Positions 16,862 to 29,353 of a stretch of 64,000 bases of DNA are shown here, one piece after another. The notes under the pieces are model-generated. The model made no database searches and was not told the origin of the DNA. It worked only from the letters and a program-made list of their open reading frames with translations. The position numbers were made by a program, and so were the translations under genes. The stretch is from Mesotaenium endlicherianum (Eukaryota; Streptophyta; Zygnematophyceae; Zygnematales; Mesotaeniaceae): positions 15,808-79,807 of the forward strand of contig WELA01001243.1 of NCBI GenBank assembly GCA_009602735.1. Reading direction: 5' to 3'. Numbering within the stretch: the first letter of the stretch is position 1; each line of letters opens with the position of its first letter.

Positions 16862-17561
16862 ATGAAGGCTGCATTTCTTACTGCTCTTCTGGCTCTACAG
16901 GTGCACTCCTTCAATGCAGCTTGCAGAGGGCCTAAAGATTGGTCAACCCGTACAATATATCAGCTGCTTGTAGATCGCTTTTCGACGGATGACGGCTACA
17001 ATGGAACATGTTCTTCAGCAGGGTCCCTGGACAGCGTCTACTGTGGAGGAACGTTCAAGGGTATAGAGAACAACCTGGAATACATTGCAGACATGGGCTT
17101 TGACGCAATCTGGATAACACCTGTGACAGAAAATGTAGAGGGAGGTTATCACGGATACTGGCCGATGGCCTTGTACACAGTAAATCATTACCTGAGCTCG
17201 GAAGGCACTGTAGAGGCAGCTACTAAAGACCTTAAACAGTTTGTGACAGCTGCTCATGCAAGGTATGCCATGTTATCTACAATGATCTGCCTGCATGCAT
17301 CTAGCTGCGCTTCTTGAAGCGCTTCTTTTTGCGGCCATGGTGATCAAATTGTTGCTGTATAAGCCAGCAAAGTGCAAGAAACTCAAGGTGTCCTTGTTAA
17401 TTTTGCGGCGGAGGGCATCCACATCTTTAAACACAGAGAATGACTACAAAAGTGGTCACTTTTTTTTGTGCACATTGAGTGCCACCCGTCGTCATCAGCT
17501 GATTATTAGCTGGCACTTTTGTTCCAGCAGAGCACGAAATACGAAATCCTAACAAAGATGA

Positions 17562-17622
<61 letters not shown>

Positions 17623-17659
17623 CGCGCGCGCGTGTCTGTGCACGTGTGCGCACGAGCAA

Positions 17660-17691
<32 letters not shown>

Positions 17692-20600
17692 TGGGTGTGG
17701 GTGTGGGAATGTGCATATGTGTTTGTGTGCGTGCACGCATGGAGGCGAAGGGGGCGCCGATGAAGACACACCAGCACAGGTGTTGTAGAGCTACCAGCGC
17801 CACTCTGGAGTCAAATGTGGAGGAGGAAGGGGAGAGGCTGAGAAGAGGGAGATTTTGCTGCTACTTAGCCAACTTGGTTTGCACTCACAGGGAGCCCCCA
17901 GGCCCTGGGCACAGCCTTGCAGGAAGTTGAGGCANCGTGTTGTTAGAGACATTTGGGTCATGATAGATGTGGTACCCAACCACATGGGAGGTGCCTCGGT
18001 GACATACTTGGACGACTACGAAATATTCTCTCCGTTTGACAAGAAGGAGCACTACCATGACTACGTGTGTGGGTCTAGTCTGTGTAACCAAGACCCTGGG
18101 GATCACTTCTGCACCATTCCTTCCAAGGCATACAGCGTGGATGGTGTTTCTTGTAAGGTAAGAGCTGCGACTTGTACTTGTCATGTCGGCAGTGGGCTAG
18201 ACACTAGTCTAGACTGCGGGTCATTCAATCTCTGACATATTGAATCTTGAGTGGAGATCATACTGGAGCAGTCAGAGGGGCTGTGCCAGCTTCTTCATAC
18301 TAGGAAGCGTGCATGACATTTCATCGTCAAATTTCTTATTCGTCGACTCTTCACTCATCTTCAGTCGTGGTATACATGCAAGTTTGCAGCCAGAGGCCTC
18401 CAAATGCAAGACTCTTGCTAATTGCATGAGGGCTTCACATGTGAGTTGAAATCACATGGATTCTCACGCAGTATTGCTTGAAGTATTTCTCTGTCTGTTG
18501 ACTTCCGACAAGTGTGCCTTTGCTTCATTTCTACAGGAACCATTGATGGAAGCCGTGGACCTGTGCCGAGAAGCTCCTGGTTTGTTTGACCTTGACCAGT
18601 CAAACCCCTTTGTGCGCGACAACCTCACTTACTGGCTGAATTGGATCACGGCAGTAAGTTCAAAGACATGCCTGCGACCTCGCATGAGAAGCAGACCTCT
18701 TGACAGAATGCACGCATCCTGCCAGACCTGCAGTCTTCCTGCATGTCACCTGTGAAAAACAAAGTCCAGCCTTCAACGCCAGACTCACATCACCTGGCAT
18801 TCTACTTCAGGTGCAAGTATTGTGCAGTTATCCTCAAACCTGTCCGGTCTTTGTTCGAGGAGATGTGTGCGACGAGTCACCAATACACTAGGTGGTAGGG
18901 TGATGGAGCAGGAGTTCCAGTTCGATGGCATCCGAGTAGACTCGATGAAGCACGCCTCCCTGGACTTCTGGCAAGAGTTCAAGGCTGCGACGGACTGCTA
19001 CCTCATTGGCGAGGTCAGCGAGGCCAACTACTCGTGCTTCCTCGCCAACTACCAGAAGGAGGTGAGGACTCCAATGCAGGTCCCACTAGCCTCGTTGAGT
19101 CTTGACTTGCCTGAAGACCAAGCATGCATCAAGGAAGAGCTGCAGACGCCATCTGAGGGTTGGGTACTAGAGGTTCCTCATGACTGTCTGCCTTCTGTCC
19201 CACCTCCGAATCTGTTGTGGCTTGTTAGTCTGTTGTGGCAAGCCTAGAAGAGCCCAAGAGAGCCTAAGTGGGCCTTCCAGAGCGTCTTGTGTGTCCACTT
19301 GGAGATAGCCAACACGCTGACGAGGTAGGTGGTTGGGAAGGAAGTTGGGCAATTGCAGATACTAGCGACTGTGCGTCCAGATTATTGTGTTATCAGGCAG
19401 CATGCCAGTTAGAACATGTCAACCTGGCGTGCGTGGGTATATAAAAGTTCCTTAGCTTTGGAAGGAGATCTGCCAGCTGCTCATGTTGGGTGCATGGAGA
19501 AACTGACATGCATCTTTTTTGTGCCCCCCTTCATACACAAACTTTCTCATGAACATGTTCCTGTTTCACTCCATGCAGGGAGCAGCAGACGGATTGCTCT
19601 CATACCCCCAGGCTTACGTTCTGAGGGACGTCTTTGGAGGCCTTGAGGACATGCGCCAGATATCTTCCATTCACCGGGACATGAAAAATACGTTTGCTGT
19701 CTTGAGTGTTCTCGGAACGTTCTTGGACAATCACGATCTTGATCGATTCGGGAGTCTGAACGGAGACCTGAAGGCCGCGGAGAATGCGCTGCTTTATGTT
19801 CTCTTCAGCGTCGGCATCCCCATTGTGTACTATGGGACGGAACAAGGCTACTACGGAATGTAAGAAAATCAGGAAGACTGCTCCTTGCTCTTGGCCCCTC
19901 ATTACTCTGCACTCATCGCAATCACTCGTAGGCTGGCACATACTATACTGGAACCCAACTGCAGGGCTTGTTGACTAACAATTTGCGCACGGAAGCTGGC
20001 AGGGAATAGGGTTCTGATGTTGTGTAACTCAACGTCCTCCTTGACTTCCTGTTATGACTTCGTGTACTGCTCTGCCCCTGCTTGGCAGGAGGGAAGAGGA
20101 CGGGAACAGAGAGCCCTTGTGGTGGAGTGGCTTCAAGACTGATTCTCCTCTCTACGTGTACCTCAAGAATGTGATCCGCCTGAGGAAGGTGTACGAGGTA
20201 TGCTGCCGACAACATCAGCAGAGCATGTTGGGGACATCCATTGCATGTGGGAATTGACTTAGTAATACATACACATTCAGTTTTGACTTGCCTCACCCTC
20301 CTTTTTATCGTCCTCTTTCAGAGCCTGCTAGTCGATTGGTATGTTTCGAGTTCTTGTTGTCAGACAACCAATTATTAGCATGAGGTGTACATGCTCCCCA
20401 TAGCTGAAGCAAAATTATATGCGCTTTCGTCGATGTTTGCTATCTTTTGCAGGTTTGGAAGTATGAGCAAATAGAATGTTACAGTGCGATCGACATGTAC
20501 GTCTTCTCGAGGGGTCCTGTTCTTGTCACTCTCACCAACCAGAAGTACAGGATAAGCTACACCTTGCCCTCGACGGCCCATCCTTACTCACCAGGAATTA

Positions 20601-20743
20601 TGATATGCAACATTCTTGTAACTCAATTTGACTGCCAGAATGTGCAACCTGATGGCTCATTGCCACTGACTTTATTGGGAGGAGAGCAAAAAATATGGGT
20701 AGCTTCTAGTTCCCCTGCAGGTGTAACAGGCAAAGCCGATTGA
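16862..20743 (+). CDS. secreted GH13 alpha-amylase, copy 2 (519 aa)
   Basis: Seven exons: 16862-17262, 17947-18157, 18537-18653, 18912-19061, 19579-19859, 20089-20197, 20453-20743. The first six exon lengths (401, 211, 117, 150, 281, 109) equal those of copy 1 exactly; the last is one codon shorter. A signal peptide is present ([19 protein letters not shown]). All GH13 catalytic residues are kept: [15 protein letters not shown] (Asp253), LIGEV (Glu277) and FLDNHD (Asp346). This is a direct tandem duplicate of copy 1 whose introns have diverged in length and sequence; intron 1 carries a long GT microsatellite and a single n. I chose ATG 16862 because it begins the hydrophobic signal. Both copies look intact and probably act as extracellular or vacuolar starch-degrading enzymes. 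Substrate preference may differ at the few changed residues. Confidence 0.92.
17562..17708. repeat. GT/GC alternating microsatellite in amylase-2 intron 1
   Basis: A long (TG)n run, then a GC-alternating stretch, then a second (TG)n run ending in GTGGGT units. Alternating purine-pyrimidine DNA of this kind can adopt Z-form. Open frames across it are artefacts. Confidence 0.9.
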
Positions 20744-21559
20744 ATCAAGGCCAGTACTTCTACTATCTAAGAAACTACCTCATGACATGCTGATTGGTGC
20801 ACAAGATGTACAAGACAGGTCTCTCTTTCCATAACTTCTGCTGTGTCTTAATGAGGTCAGCTTACATGCTGAGCAAATTTTAGTACCTGTCATACCACCA
20901 CACAAAATGAGAGATGAGAGAATCAGCACAAAGATTCCAATGAGAGCATGAGAAAGGACTCCCCAACATGTGCAATGTTAAGCAGATCGCATGCTGCACT
21001 ATGAAGGCATCGCCACTAGAGGCGAATGCATCGCACTAAGCTAGTTACGTTGATGTGGGCCACCTGCCCTCTTTCAACACATGCCAACAAACACCAACAA
21101 GAATTACCAGCGACATTCTCTCATAGCTCTCATCTTGGACGACACATCATGCAGCAGATTAAATGCAAAAGCAGCTACAGGGGCCCGGGCCAGATGCAGC
21201 TCCTCCTCTGCCCAGTTGAGAAAGTGCACAAAAGCTTCCAATCTTGAACCAAGCAACCGGCTGGGTGAAGAGCACGGCCTTGCCTGCAAAATTGTGGCCC
21301 ATGCAGAGCATGCCGCTGCTGCAAGGCAGCGGTGGGCATGTGGGGCTGACTCCCTACTGATGTTGTTGAAAGCGGCGCCGAAAGCGGGCTGTGGCTTCTC
21401 CACCCACAGGCTTTCAGAACATTTGCACTCCAACCTGCTCACACCTCTCCTCCTGGTTGCGCGCCCGCTACCTGTCCAACGCTTCCTGGCTGAGCACAGG
21501 TAAGCAGCAGGAGGCTAAAGCGCCACGTGCTTGACTGACGCATCTTCTGCAGAGAGGCA
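20744..21559. other. convergent 3' intergenic region
   Basis: The 3' flanks of amylase-2 (plus) and the BASS-type gene (minus). No further gene is supported. Confidence 0.4.
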
Positions 21560-24500
21560 TCAGTTTTTCAACTCCTTCCCGCCAACGGGCGCGAGGAGCT
21601 CAGGAGCAGGGGGGGAGGGAAATTCCTCTGCGGGGGAGCCAAACTGGCGCCAGAGGAGAGCGAGACCGCTGCCCATGATGTTCATGAGCACGGCCGAGAG
21701 CGCTGCGGGGATGGGCGCCAGCGGGGAGGCGAAGTGCTGCGTGGCCAGCACCACCCCCAGCGACGAGTTTTGCATCCCCACCTGTGCACCACAAGTGCCA
21801 CCAGCTTGCAGACTGCTGAGAGCCTTTCGCCTGCGTTCCAGGGGGGGCTGGTAGGCACATTCGCGGCGGTCATCATGGACATGCGCATGGCGCATGCAGA
21901 CGTGTGCCAACATACGTAGGTCTATACGTAGGCGAGAGAGAGAGAGAGAGAGAGAGAGCACATATGCATACCTCGATGGAGACGGCTCTGCGCTGGGGCT
22001 CGCTGAAGCCCACTAGCCATGCTGCTAAGTACCTGAACATGAGAACAACCCGTCCACTACCCTTGCCAGTCAGAGGTAGCCAGAGGTAGGCGGCTTGACA
22101 ACCGCTGGCCTCTGCACAGCCCAACAGCCTGTGTCTGACATCGGCAAAAGATTACATTGTCTCCTTTTTGCTTCACCACATGGATGCGGCTGAGATGGTC
22201 AGTAGAAACCGTATGCCTCCTGCCTCCTTTGAAAGGCTTAGAAAGTTCTGCAGTGAGGTTGTCCCACGGCTCACAGGCACGTGGATGTCAAACGAGCAGA
22301 AGAGGAAGGGTCAGCTTTTGCTGTAAGGTCTCCTCCCTGCCCATCAATGCTACATCTGCTCTGCTGGCCAGCCTCTGGCCCTTCGCAATCAATGCAAGAG
22401 TGACGTACTCCGAGGTAGACAAAGTTTGTGTTACAGCAGCCGAAAAGACGACCTGGCAGCAAATGGAAGGGTTCTCATGCCTTTGCCAGCAAGTGAATAG
22501 GCGTGCACTCGGGCACATCAGAAAGCACTGTCAACACACGGAGCACAGGGCAGCGCCTGCTGTCGTCAAGGCAGCGGAAGAAATACCCGATGAAGAATCC
22601 AGTGCTGTGGACGAACAGCACGCCCGCCACCAAAGCTCCCAGCTGGCTCCCAGAGGGGCCGCCAGCAAGCCCCCCGGAAGCTTCTAGGAGGAGCGGAATG
22701 TTGGCTGAGAAGACACTGCACGCCCCACGCGCCCGCCGGGGTCCACACTTCAGTGCCAATAAACACGCCTAGACATGTACCCTATGTGTGACGCAGCGTG
22801 GGCGCCATGAAGACTGCAGGAAATAGAGCCCAGGCAGCGCACGAGAGAGCTGCACACATCCTGACAATATGCATGATGATTGTGCTAGAGGCGATCAGCG
22901 GCAGTCCGCCAATATGCCTGCTCTGCCCCGTGGTGGAGGCTGCTCACACTTCCACCCTTCCTGCCCGAGGCCTGTCCATCTACAACCCCCAGCTCAACTG
23001 GGCAGGCAAGCAAGCGGGCAGGCAGGCCGACTATCCAAATCGGCACCAACTCCATCACCACAGACACCTAGCAGTGTCAGCAGGTCTCCTCCTCTTACAC
23101 ACTCATGCGCCGGTCCTTCCCACCAGACGCCTTCCCGCCTGCTCACTCCCCGCCCCCCCTACCCAACCGCAGGCATCGTTAGGTCAGCACCGTTAGAAGC
23201 TCTGTGGGTGACACGAGAGAGACGCAGTGGTTACCTGCAGGCCAGCACGGACGAGATGAGCACGGCCACCAGGGGCGAGAAGCGCGAGACGCGCGCCACA
23301 GCCTGCGGCTGCGCGCTCTGCAGCCACGTGCCCAGCAGCACGGGCACCACCACCACCTGGCACACATACACACACACATGCGCGCGCGCGCGCCATGCAG
23401 GCCACCCAAATAAAAACAGATGTATGTGTGTTTTGAGCTTAAGAATGTGCATATGTGTGTGCGCGCGCGCGCGTGTGTGTGCTTGTGTGTGTGTGTGCAC
23501 ATATGTGTGTGTGGCACGTGTGCATGTGTGTGTTGGGGGGGGGGGGGGGGGGGGGCGTGCGGGCGTGTGCGCGCGTGNGGGGGGGGGGGGGGAGGGGTGC
23601 GTGCGCGCACGCGGGCGCGTCCATGTGCGAGGCGGTTGTTTGTCCCCGTGACTGCCGAGGAGAGAGATATCCGACGCTCTTCATTGAGGGCGAGATGATG
23701 CTCAGACCTCAAGCTGATGGATGTGAGAAAGGACCAGCAAAGGAAGAGCTGAAAGGTGAGACGCAGAGGAGGAGGAGGAGGAGGAGGAAAAGATGCTGGC
23801 CCAGCAGCACGCCTGACTCCGCGATAGCTACGCGGGCGGTCCCCACAACTCTTCCAGGTTTTATCTGAAATCAAACCTGGAGTAATGCCTCCTGCCTTTG
23901 CGGCAGCATGGGTAGCTGAACAGAACACATCCTTCCTGCCTGAGAAGCTTTTCTGCTCAATATGCTGCCTCAGCAAACCCGCGACATTGTGCTGCTCGTA
24001 CGCCAGCTGGCACAGCATGGCCCCCCCGCTCCCTCACTTCACACTACTCTCTGGCGCACGCCCCAAAACCTGGATCATATTAACACTAAGAAATGCCCTA
24101 TAGACTCCTCTAACACCCAGGCAACTTCCCCAGAACGGGACAGGGCGGGACGTGGAAGGGAGTTAGGGTCAGAACCCGGGCCAGCACCAGCCCAGCACCA
24201 GCATCCCCGCCTCCCCTTACCCCCGCTCCCCCCTCCNNNNNNNNNNNNNNNNNNNNNNNNNNNNNNNNNNNNNNNNNNNNNNNNNNNNNNNNNNNNNNNN
24301 NNNNNNNNNNNNNNNNNNNNNNNNNNNNNNNNNNNNNNNNNNNNNNNNNNNNNNNNNNNNNNNNGGGGGGGGCGGCGTCGTGCGATCAGAATTTCTTTGG
24401 ATCGCAGGAAGGGGCCTGTTGGGGGCATTACATGCAGGTGCCAGGTGCAACCCAGACGTGGAGGAGAGCAGGGTCATGTAGTCCGTCAAAATGTGTTTGG

Positions 24501-26362
24501 ATCCTGTGCAGGGGCTGTTCAGCAGGTGCCATCTGTGTGGTAAGATAGAAGACTTATTAAGGTCCTCATCTCCAGTGCTACAAATTGGAGCTGGAGCGCG
24601 AGCTGGAGCCGGAAGCAGAGCCGGAGCCGGAGCCGATCCTGACCTGCGCCAGCACTGTGCACTCCGACAGGACGAGGAAGCAGAGGCCTGGCTGGGTCCC
24701 ATCTGCAGCGTGTGATTCAGCTAGGCCGAGCTGCGGTGCTATGCCCTGAGCACGGGCAGGCAGCCTCCCTCACTGCCTGAGTGGCAGTAGCAGCTACGAC
24801 AAAAGCAGCTGCCAGGGGTTAACAGGCAGGGCTTAAGAGTACGGATGAAGTGTGAGCTGGACGGGGCTCCACGATGCATCCGTTCTTCTTCCTCGGACGT
24901 ATGAGCTCCTCTGCATCAGCTGCCACACAGGCCGCAGGCGGCTGGCATTTGCAGGCGCGTCACGTCGGGTGTTGAGAGGGAGAGAGGGAGAGACGTCGGG
25001 GAAGAGAGAAGCAGAGTCGGGAGGTGACACTGGTGTGCATCTTCTTGTATGTGGCGCTGAAGGCGGCAAGCATGGTGCAGCCATTCTCTCGGATTCCTGG
25101 ACATGTACCGTGTGAAGGCACGATGTACTTCTAAGAGTGCTTTCCGAGAGGAGAGAGAAGCTCCTGAGGTGAAAAGGCGTATGTTTGGCCGTACGTTTGG
25201 GTGTATTTTTGGAAAGTGGACGGCTGTGGGTGTGATGCGTACCACGTTGGAGGCCGTGCCGCCTGGGCAGCAGGAGACAAGAATGAGGCCCGCCGAGAGC
25301 TCGGGGGAGAGCCAGAACAGGTGGCTGGCAAGCAGCCCCATGGCCGGCATGATGGCGTACTGGGCGGCGAAGCCGAAGATGACCTGCCACACAAGTGACG
25401 TGACACACGTCAACTACTTGTGTGCGTTTGACGCAGACGAGGACCAACGGGTGAATTCGGACTTCTGACATTCCGACTTTGACAGCAAGTGCAGCCGGAA
25501 AGACTTGCCGCTCGACACATGAGCAAAGGGAGATGAGAGAAGTACAGCAGCTCCGGCTTCCTGCGTTCCTTCCTTACATAAGAACGTGCGAGTGCTCCTC
25601 TGGGAGGGCGGACAAGCGGACAATCGGACAAGAAGGCAAGTTAGGCAGGTTGGAGGCTTTCCAAAAAAGAGTTGGTCCAGCATTACCGGAAAAAAAGTTG
25701 GTCCAGCATTGGGCTCTGTAAACCTACCAAGCATGCTACTACCATGCCTGATAACCCCTATCGAGGGGCTAATGGAGTATCCAAGTAACTGCTCGAGAAA
25801 GACACACGTTACGTACTGCTTTGGGGCGGTGTAAGATGACGCCCGTCAAATCCTCCACCCTCAGAGTGAGGCCCATCACGAGCATTATTGCCCCCAGGGC
25901 CATGCTGTAGGAGCCAGGGCCCCTGCTAACGAACCAAGCAAATGTCTCGGGCTTTTTCAAGGCCAGGAAGCCCCCAAGGATGACATAGACAGGGTACAGG
26001 CGCGTCAGGACTTCCAGGACTCTGTCCAAAATAAAGGGCTCTTTGTTCCTAGCATTCGTGTCAATCTCTTTCCCTGGGCTTGCAGCAGCTCTAAGCTTCT
26101 CGCGACGTGCTCGGAGTGGGTCTTCATGCGAGAAGACGAATGCGCCCTGACGTCTTAGAACCACTGCGTTGGCTAATTTCCTCGCCATGAACGTTGACCG
26201 ATCCCTCGGAGAGATTTTGGAGCAGCATGCTCTGCAACCTTTAGCATGCCTCATGTGTACACTTCGGGACGTGGCCGTCTGTGCTTGAGTTGGAATAGGA
26301 GGACAGCTCTGCCATATAAAATGCGGCCTGACAGAAAGCAATGGAGGGGCCACTGTCACCAT
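21560..26362 (-). CDS. bile acid:sodium symporter family (BASS) transporter, plastid type; one or more exons in an assembly gap
   Basis: Minus-strand exons: 25817-26362 (182 aa), 25243-25383, 23235-23356, about 22557-22715, 21972-22002, 21560-21781. Family motifs in order: GAIMLVMGLTL, GFAAQYAIMPAMGLL, LILVSCCPGGTASNV (the sodium-site region), VVVVPVLLGTWL, FVHSTGFFIGYF, RRAVSIE, and VGMQNSSLGVVLATQHF. BASS proteins have about ten membrane segments and move organic anions with sodium; plant members sit in the plastid envelope. The first 100 residues are rich in Arg, Ser and Ala, consistent with a transit peptide. The segment normally following GTASNV is missing; it must fall between 23357 and 25242, most likely inside the n run at 24237-24364. 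Phases on both sides (0/0) require the lost exon length to be a multiple of three. The donor after 22557 is unclear and may be GC. The transported substrate cannot be told. Confidence 0.85.
21934..21958. repeat. GA microsatellite
   Basis: A (GA)n run of about 25 bases in the last intron of the BASS-type gene. Confidence 0.9.
23360..23640. repeat. CA/GC/GT alternating tracts with poly-G runs
   Basis: In a BASS intron: CACA and CGCG tracts, GTGT tracts, and two long G runs (about 23534-23554 and 23579-23592, the second beside a single n). It could form Z-DNA and G-quadruplex structures. The single n marks an unreliable assembly point. His/Pro-rich or Cys/Val-rich open frames over it are artefacts. 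Confidence 0.85.
24237..24364. other. assembly gap
   Basis: A run of 128 n, flanked by C-rich and G-rich sequence. It lies where an exon of the BASS-type gene is expected. Confidence 0.99.
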
Positions 26363-26807
26363 AGTTGATCAAATAATAAGCCCAAGTCTAAGTCATTTCG
26401 TCGCTGAACCTATGTTCTTAGCTGCTCTGCACGTCTGGCTTTACCATGAAGAACGATTACATTTGGACTCTGAATATGTATAGGGTTTCCGTACGCATGC
26501 ACTCTCTGACCAGGATTTCTCGTGGGAAATCTGTAGTACTCGATTATCACTACTCGACTATTACTGATTCTCACAGTTATACGAGATCACTTAGGACTGA
26601 CATAGGAAGTCTCTACGGTTAAGCTTGAGTGTATGCATCACCGAGTACGATGATGCTGATCCATGCTCATCCGTGCTAATCCGCATCGCCGTAGTGTACT
26701 GTCTCCGCCTGTCTCCGTCCCGCCAGTGACCAATGACCATAGTTCATCTGTGTTCCCCATATATGCGTAACAACGTGAAAAACAAGCACTTTCCAGCATG
26801 CACTTTC
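26363..26807. other. upstream region of the BASS-type gene
   Basis: Unique sequence between the BASS-type start codon and repeat R. It probably contains the promoter. No motif is assigned. Confidence 0.35.
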
Positions 26808-27830
26808 AGGGCCAGTTCACAGTGCACAGATATACCAACCCATGCTCCCAGTTCGAACAGGAATTGTTGAGGAAAAAACGCGTAGAGTGCATTTTGGGTC
26901 TTGCACGTTTTTACTCGAAAATAATCTGGCCCACAATCCGTCTTCGGCATTTTTCGCCCAAAACTTCTCGATACGATCTGTGACTAAACTTATCGGGCGC
27001 CCCATATGGCCAAGTGCTTGGTACCGATCACTCGTCGATATGTCAGGCGTCAAGCGTGCGGACTCAGAATGATCTCGTCACATCATCGTTAAAAGCGACC
27101 GAACATGGCACCAGGGGTTTCCCGGATACAAACAGCGTGTGCACGCCCAGCGCTAGCCAGCTCAGTTTACCCCACGCATTATAACCGCTTGATATACATT
27201 AAGAAGGCACAAACTACAAGGTTGGCGCTTTCGAGCGTGCGCTGGTCGTCGAGGCGTGTTAAATAAATACGCGCGTGCAACCATGGATGCAACAAGTAGT
27301 AATAGTTTATAATTGAATCTTAAGGATAAATTGAGAATATCATGCTAATTTGGAGAATGGTGTGTGTTTAAACATGTGCATATGTGGTGGGGAACAAGCA
27401 TGTGCCAATTTGCGCTTTTGTGTTGCTTGCATGGGTGCACGCGTGCATGCAAGCATTTACACATGGTATATCCATAATAAGGTGTCAAGGACGTGTAAAA
27501 GCATAGAAAGATAATGAAAGTGTACGCTCAACCACATGCTTGGGTCTGTGGATGCATGCGTGTATGCGAACAAGCATTTGTATTACGCATGCATGTGCAA
27601 TTTTAGCGTACGGCATGTGGACGCGTATAGTATGTATGAAAGGGCAAAGGCGGCCAAGAAATGATGTTTGCACGCGAATGCACAGCAATTACGCCAAGAA
27701 GCTGGTTTTGACTCGCGCAACGCATTTAAATCAACCTACATGAAGAAAGTAGCCAGTTTGCACGTATCGGTACCTTGTATTCATAACCACGCATGCAGTA
27801 TGATGCCCGCAAGCATGATGCACTCAAGCA
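26808..27830 (+). repeat. repeat R, copy 1
   Basis: The same sequence recurs inverted at 59790-60595 (about 80% by eye), and its right 460 bp (27371-27830) recurs at 47911-48370 (about 95%). The left end reads AGGGCCAGTTCACAGTGCAC, similar to the terminal repeats of the TIR element at 61248-61827, so R may be a non-autonomous DNA transposon. It contains a conserved TAAATAAATACGCGCG block and many short CATGCATG-like palindromes. It encodes nothing recognisable. Its right end abuts the terminal repeat of element B. Confidence 0.7.
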
Positions 27831-28126
27831 TGAATTAAGGCAAGGCAAGTATTATTTAAATTTTCTGCTAAGTCTTAGGATGAGCAGATGGTGAGAGCTG
27901 GGTGAAGGAGAACATTGCTCTGAGTGTTGGTCATGGTTGCATGGTGCAAGTTCAGGAGCCCGGGGATGGGTAAACCTTGGTAAGGATTGTCACCGACACA
28001 CGTGCAAAGGTCGATCGACCATGTTTGCCCACACGTGAGGAGGGCCACCGACACATCGACCAGGTCGAAGGCACACATGCTGGAAGGCTATGCACGTGCC
28101 AAGGGACCGACACTGTTAGGCACGAC
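27831..28126 (+). repeat. element B, left terminal repeat (part shared with the right copy)
   Basis: Matches 47609-47911 in direct orientation at about 96%. The repeat probably continues rightwards, but the right copy ends here, so its full length cannot be read. No clear primer-binding site was found. Confidence 0.75.
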
Positions 28127-28634
28127 AGCTGTCGCGGCTACTATCCGTTTGACGGTGCCGCACGCGCAGCGCAAGCTACGGCCACCCAGGTTCGGAAAGT
28201 CAACGTTGACTCACCGACCACTTGACTGATTACGTCGCAGTCAGCGGTTATGTCGGCGTCAAGACCACTGGCAAGGGGTCAATGTCAATGTGCCCCACAC
28301 CCGGGGATGGGGGAGGTTTTGACAACATAGACAGCCGCGAGGCTAGAAGCTGGGGATCAGTGATGAGCCGCCCAGCAGGTACCAAGTCAGGTACTATGTG
28401 ACTGGCAGATTAAGCCAGGTCATGGCCGCAATGCCAAGATAGGTTACGGCCGCCCGGTTGGGAATCTTGAGCAAGTGGCATTTGCTTGTACACGCCGCTC
28501 AGGAGTTCTTAGCCATGAGCCAATTAGGCGTGACTGCCAGCTGAGAAGCTAAGCAGCCACGCGCGGCAGTCACGAGGTGTGCATGCATGCCAAGTGACTA
28601 CGAGTTTGAGTTGGGCATGGCTAGGCAGAAGCGA

Positions 28635-29353
28635 TGTAATGAATCAGTATATTGGTTGATATAATATTCATTTAAATATAACAGTTAAATAAGTTCAGCC
28701 TGCTGAACTCTAGTTAAGAATCAGTCTGCTGGACTTTATATTTAATATCAGTTTAATGACTCAGCCGAAAGCAGCAGGCTGAAGTCAGCTTAAGCCAGCT
28801 TGCTGACACATTCTTTGACAGCCAGCTGACTTCCGTACTCGGTAGCAGCGAACTGCCTCGATATGCATCTAAGTGTGGTATGCTAGATGAATGGCCACAT
28901 GACATCCCTATGATGGATGGCGATTTGGGATGATGGGAGATGGCGGTGGATTTGGTTAACCGAGGTCCTACCAACGTGGTTAACTCTCGGGTAGGCGGTG
29001 CCATCGCACTGGCCGTTGAACAGTAAACTCATTCCATGTACATATGCTAGGCATTGCTCTCGAGTTCGGCATTTGGAAACGAGGCCAACTCTCTTGTACA
29101 GCTAACTGAGAGAGAACTGAATCCAAGGCGAGAAGCCATTGATACGCACTGTCTTCTAACCTTGCTTATGTATGAGTTTACCGATTGCATTATTGATGCT
29201 AGTTTACTCGCATTTGATTTACGAGTATTGTTCACTGCTAGTGTGTTGTCCTTTGCCGTTTAATCAGTTAACGGAAATACCATAAAGATTACTTGCTGAT
29301 ATAAAGATCTTTATTAATTGTAAATCGTCTATTTGGTAAGTCGATTCATTTCA
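28635..29353 (+). repeat. solo LTR of the A family, inside the left part of element B
   Basis: A 719-bp TG...CA repeat matching both LTRs of element A. It is flanked by the perfect 5-bp direct repeat AGCGA (28630-28634 and 29354-29358). This is the product of insertion followed by LTR-LTR recombination. Confidence 0.92.

Noticed and set aside
17427-17930. Open frames of Cys-Val or His-Thr repeats
   Set aside because: They only translate the GT microsatellite.
23179-24018. Long minus-strand frame rich in Pro, His and Cys
   Set aside because: It runs through simple repeats, poly-G and part of a true BASS exon in the wrong frame.
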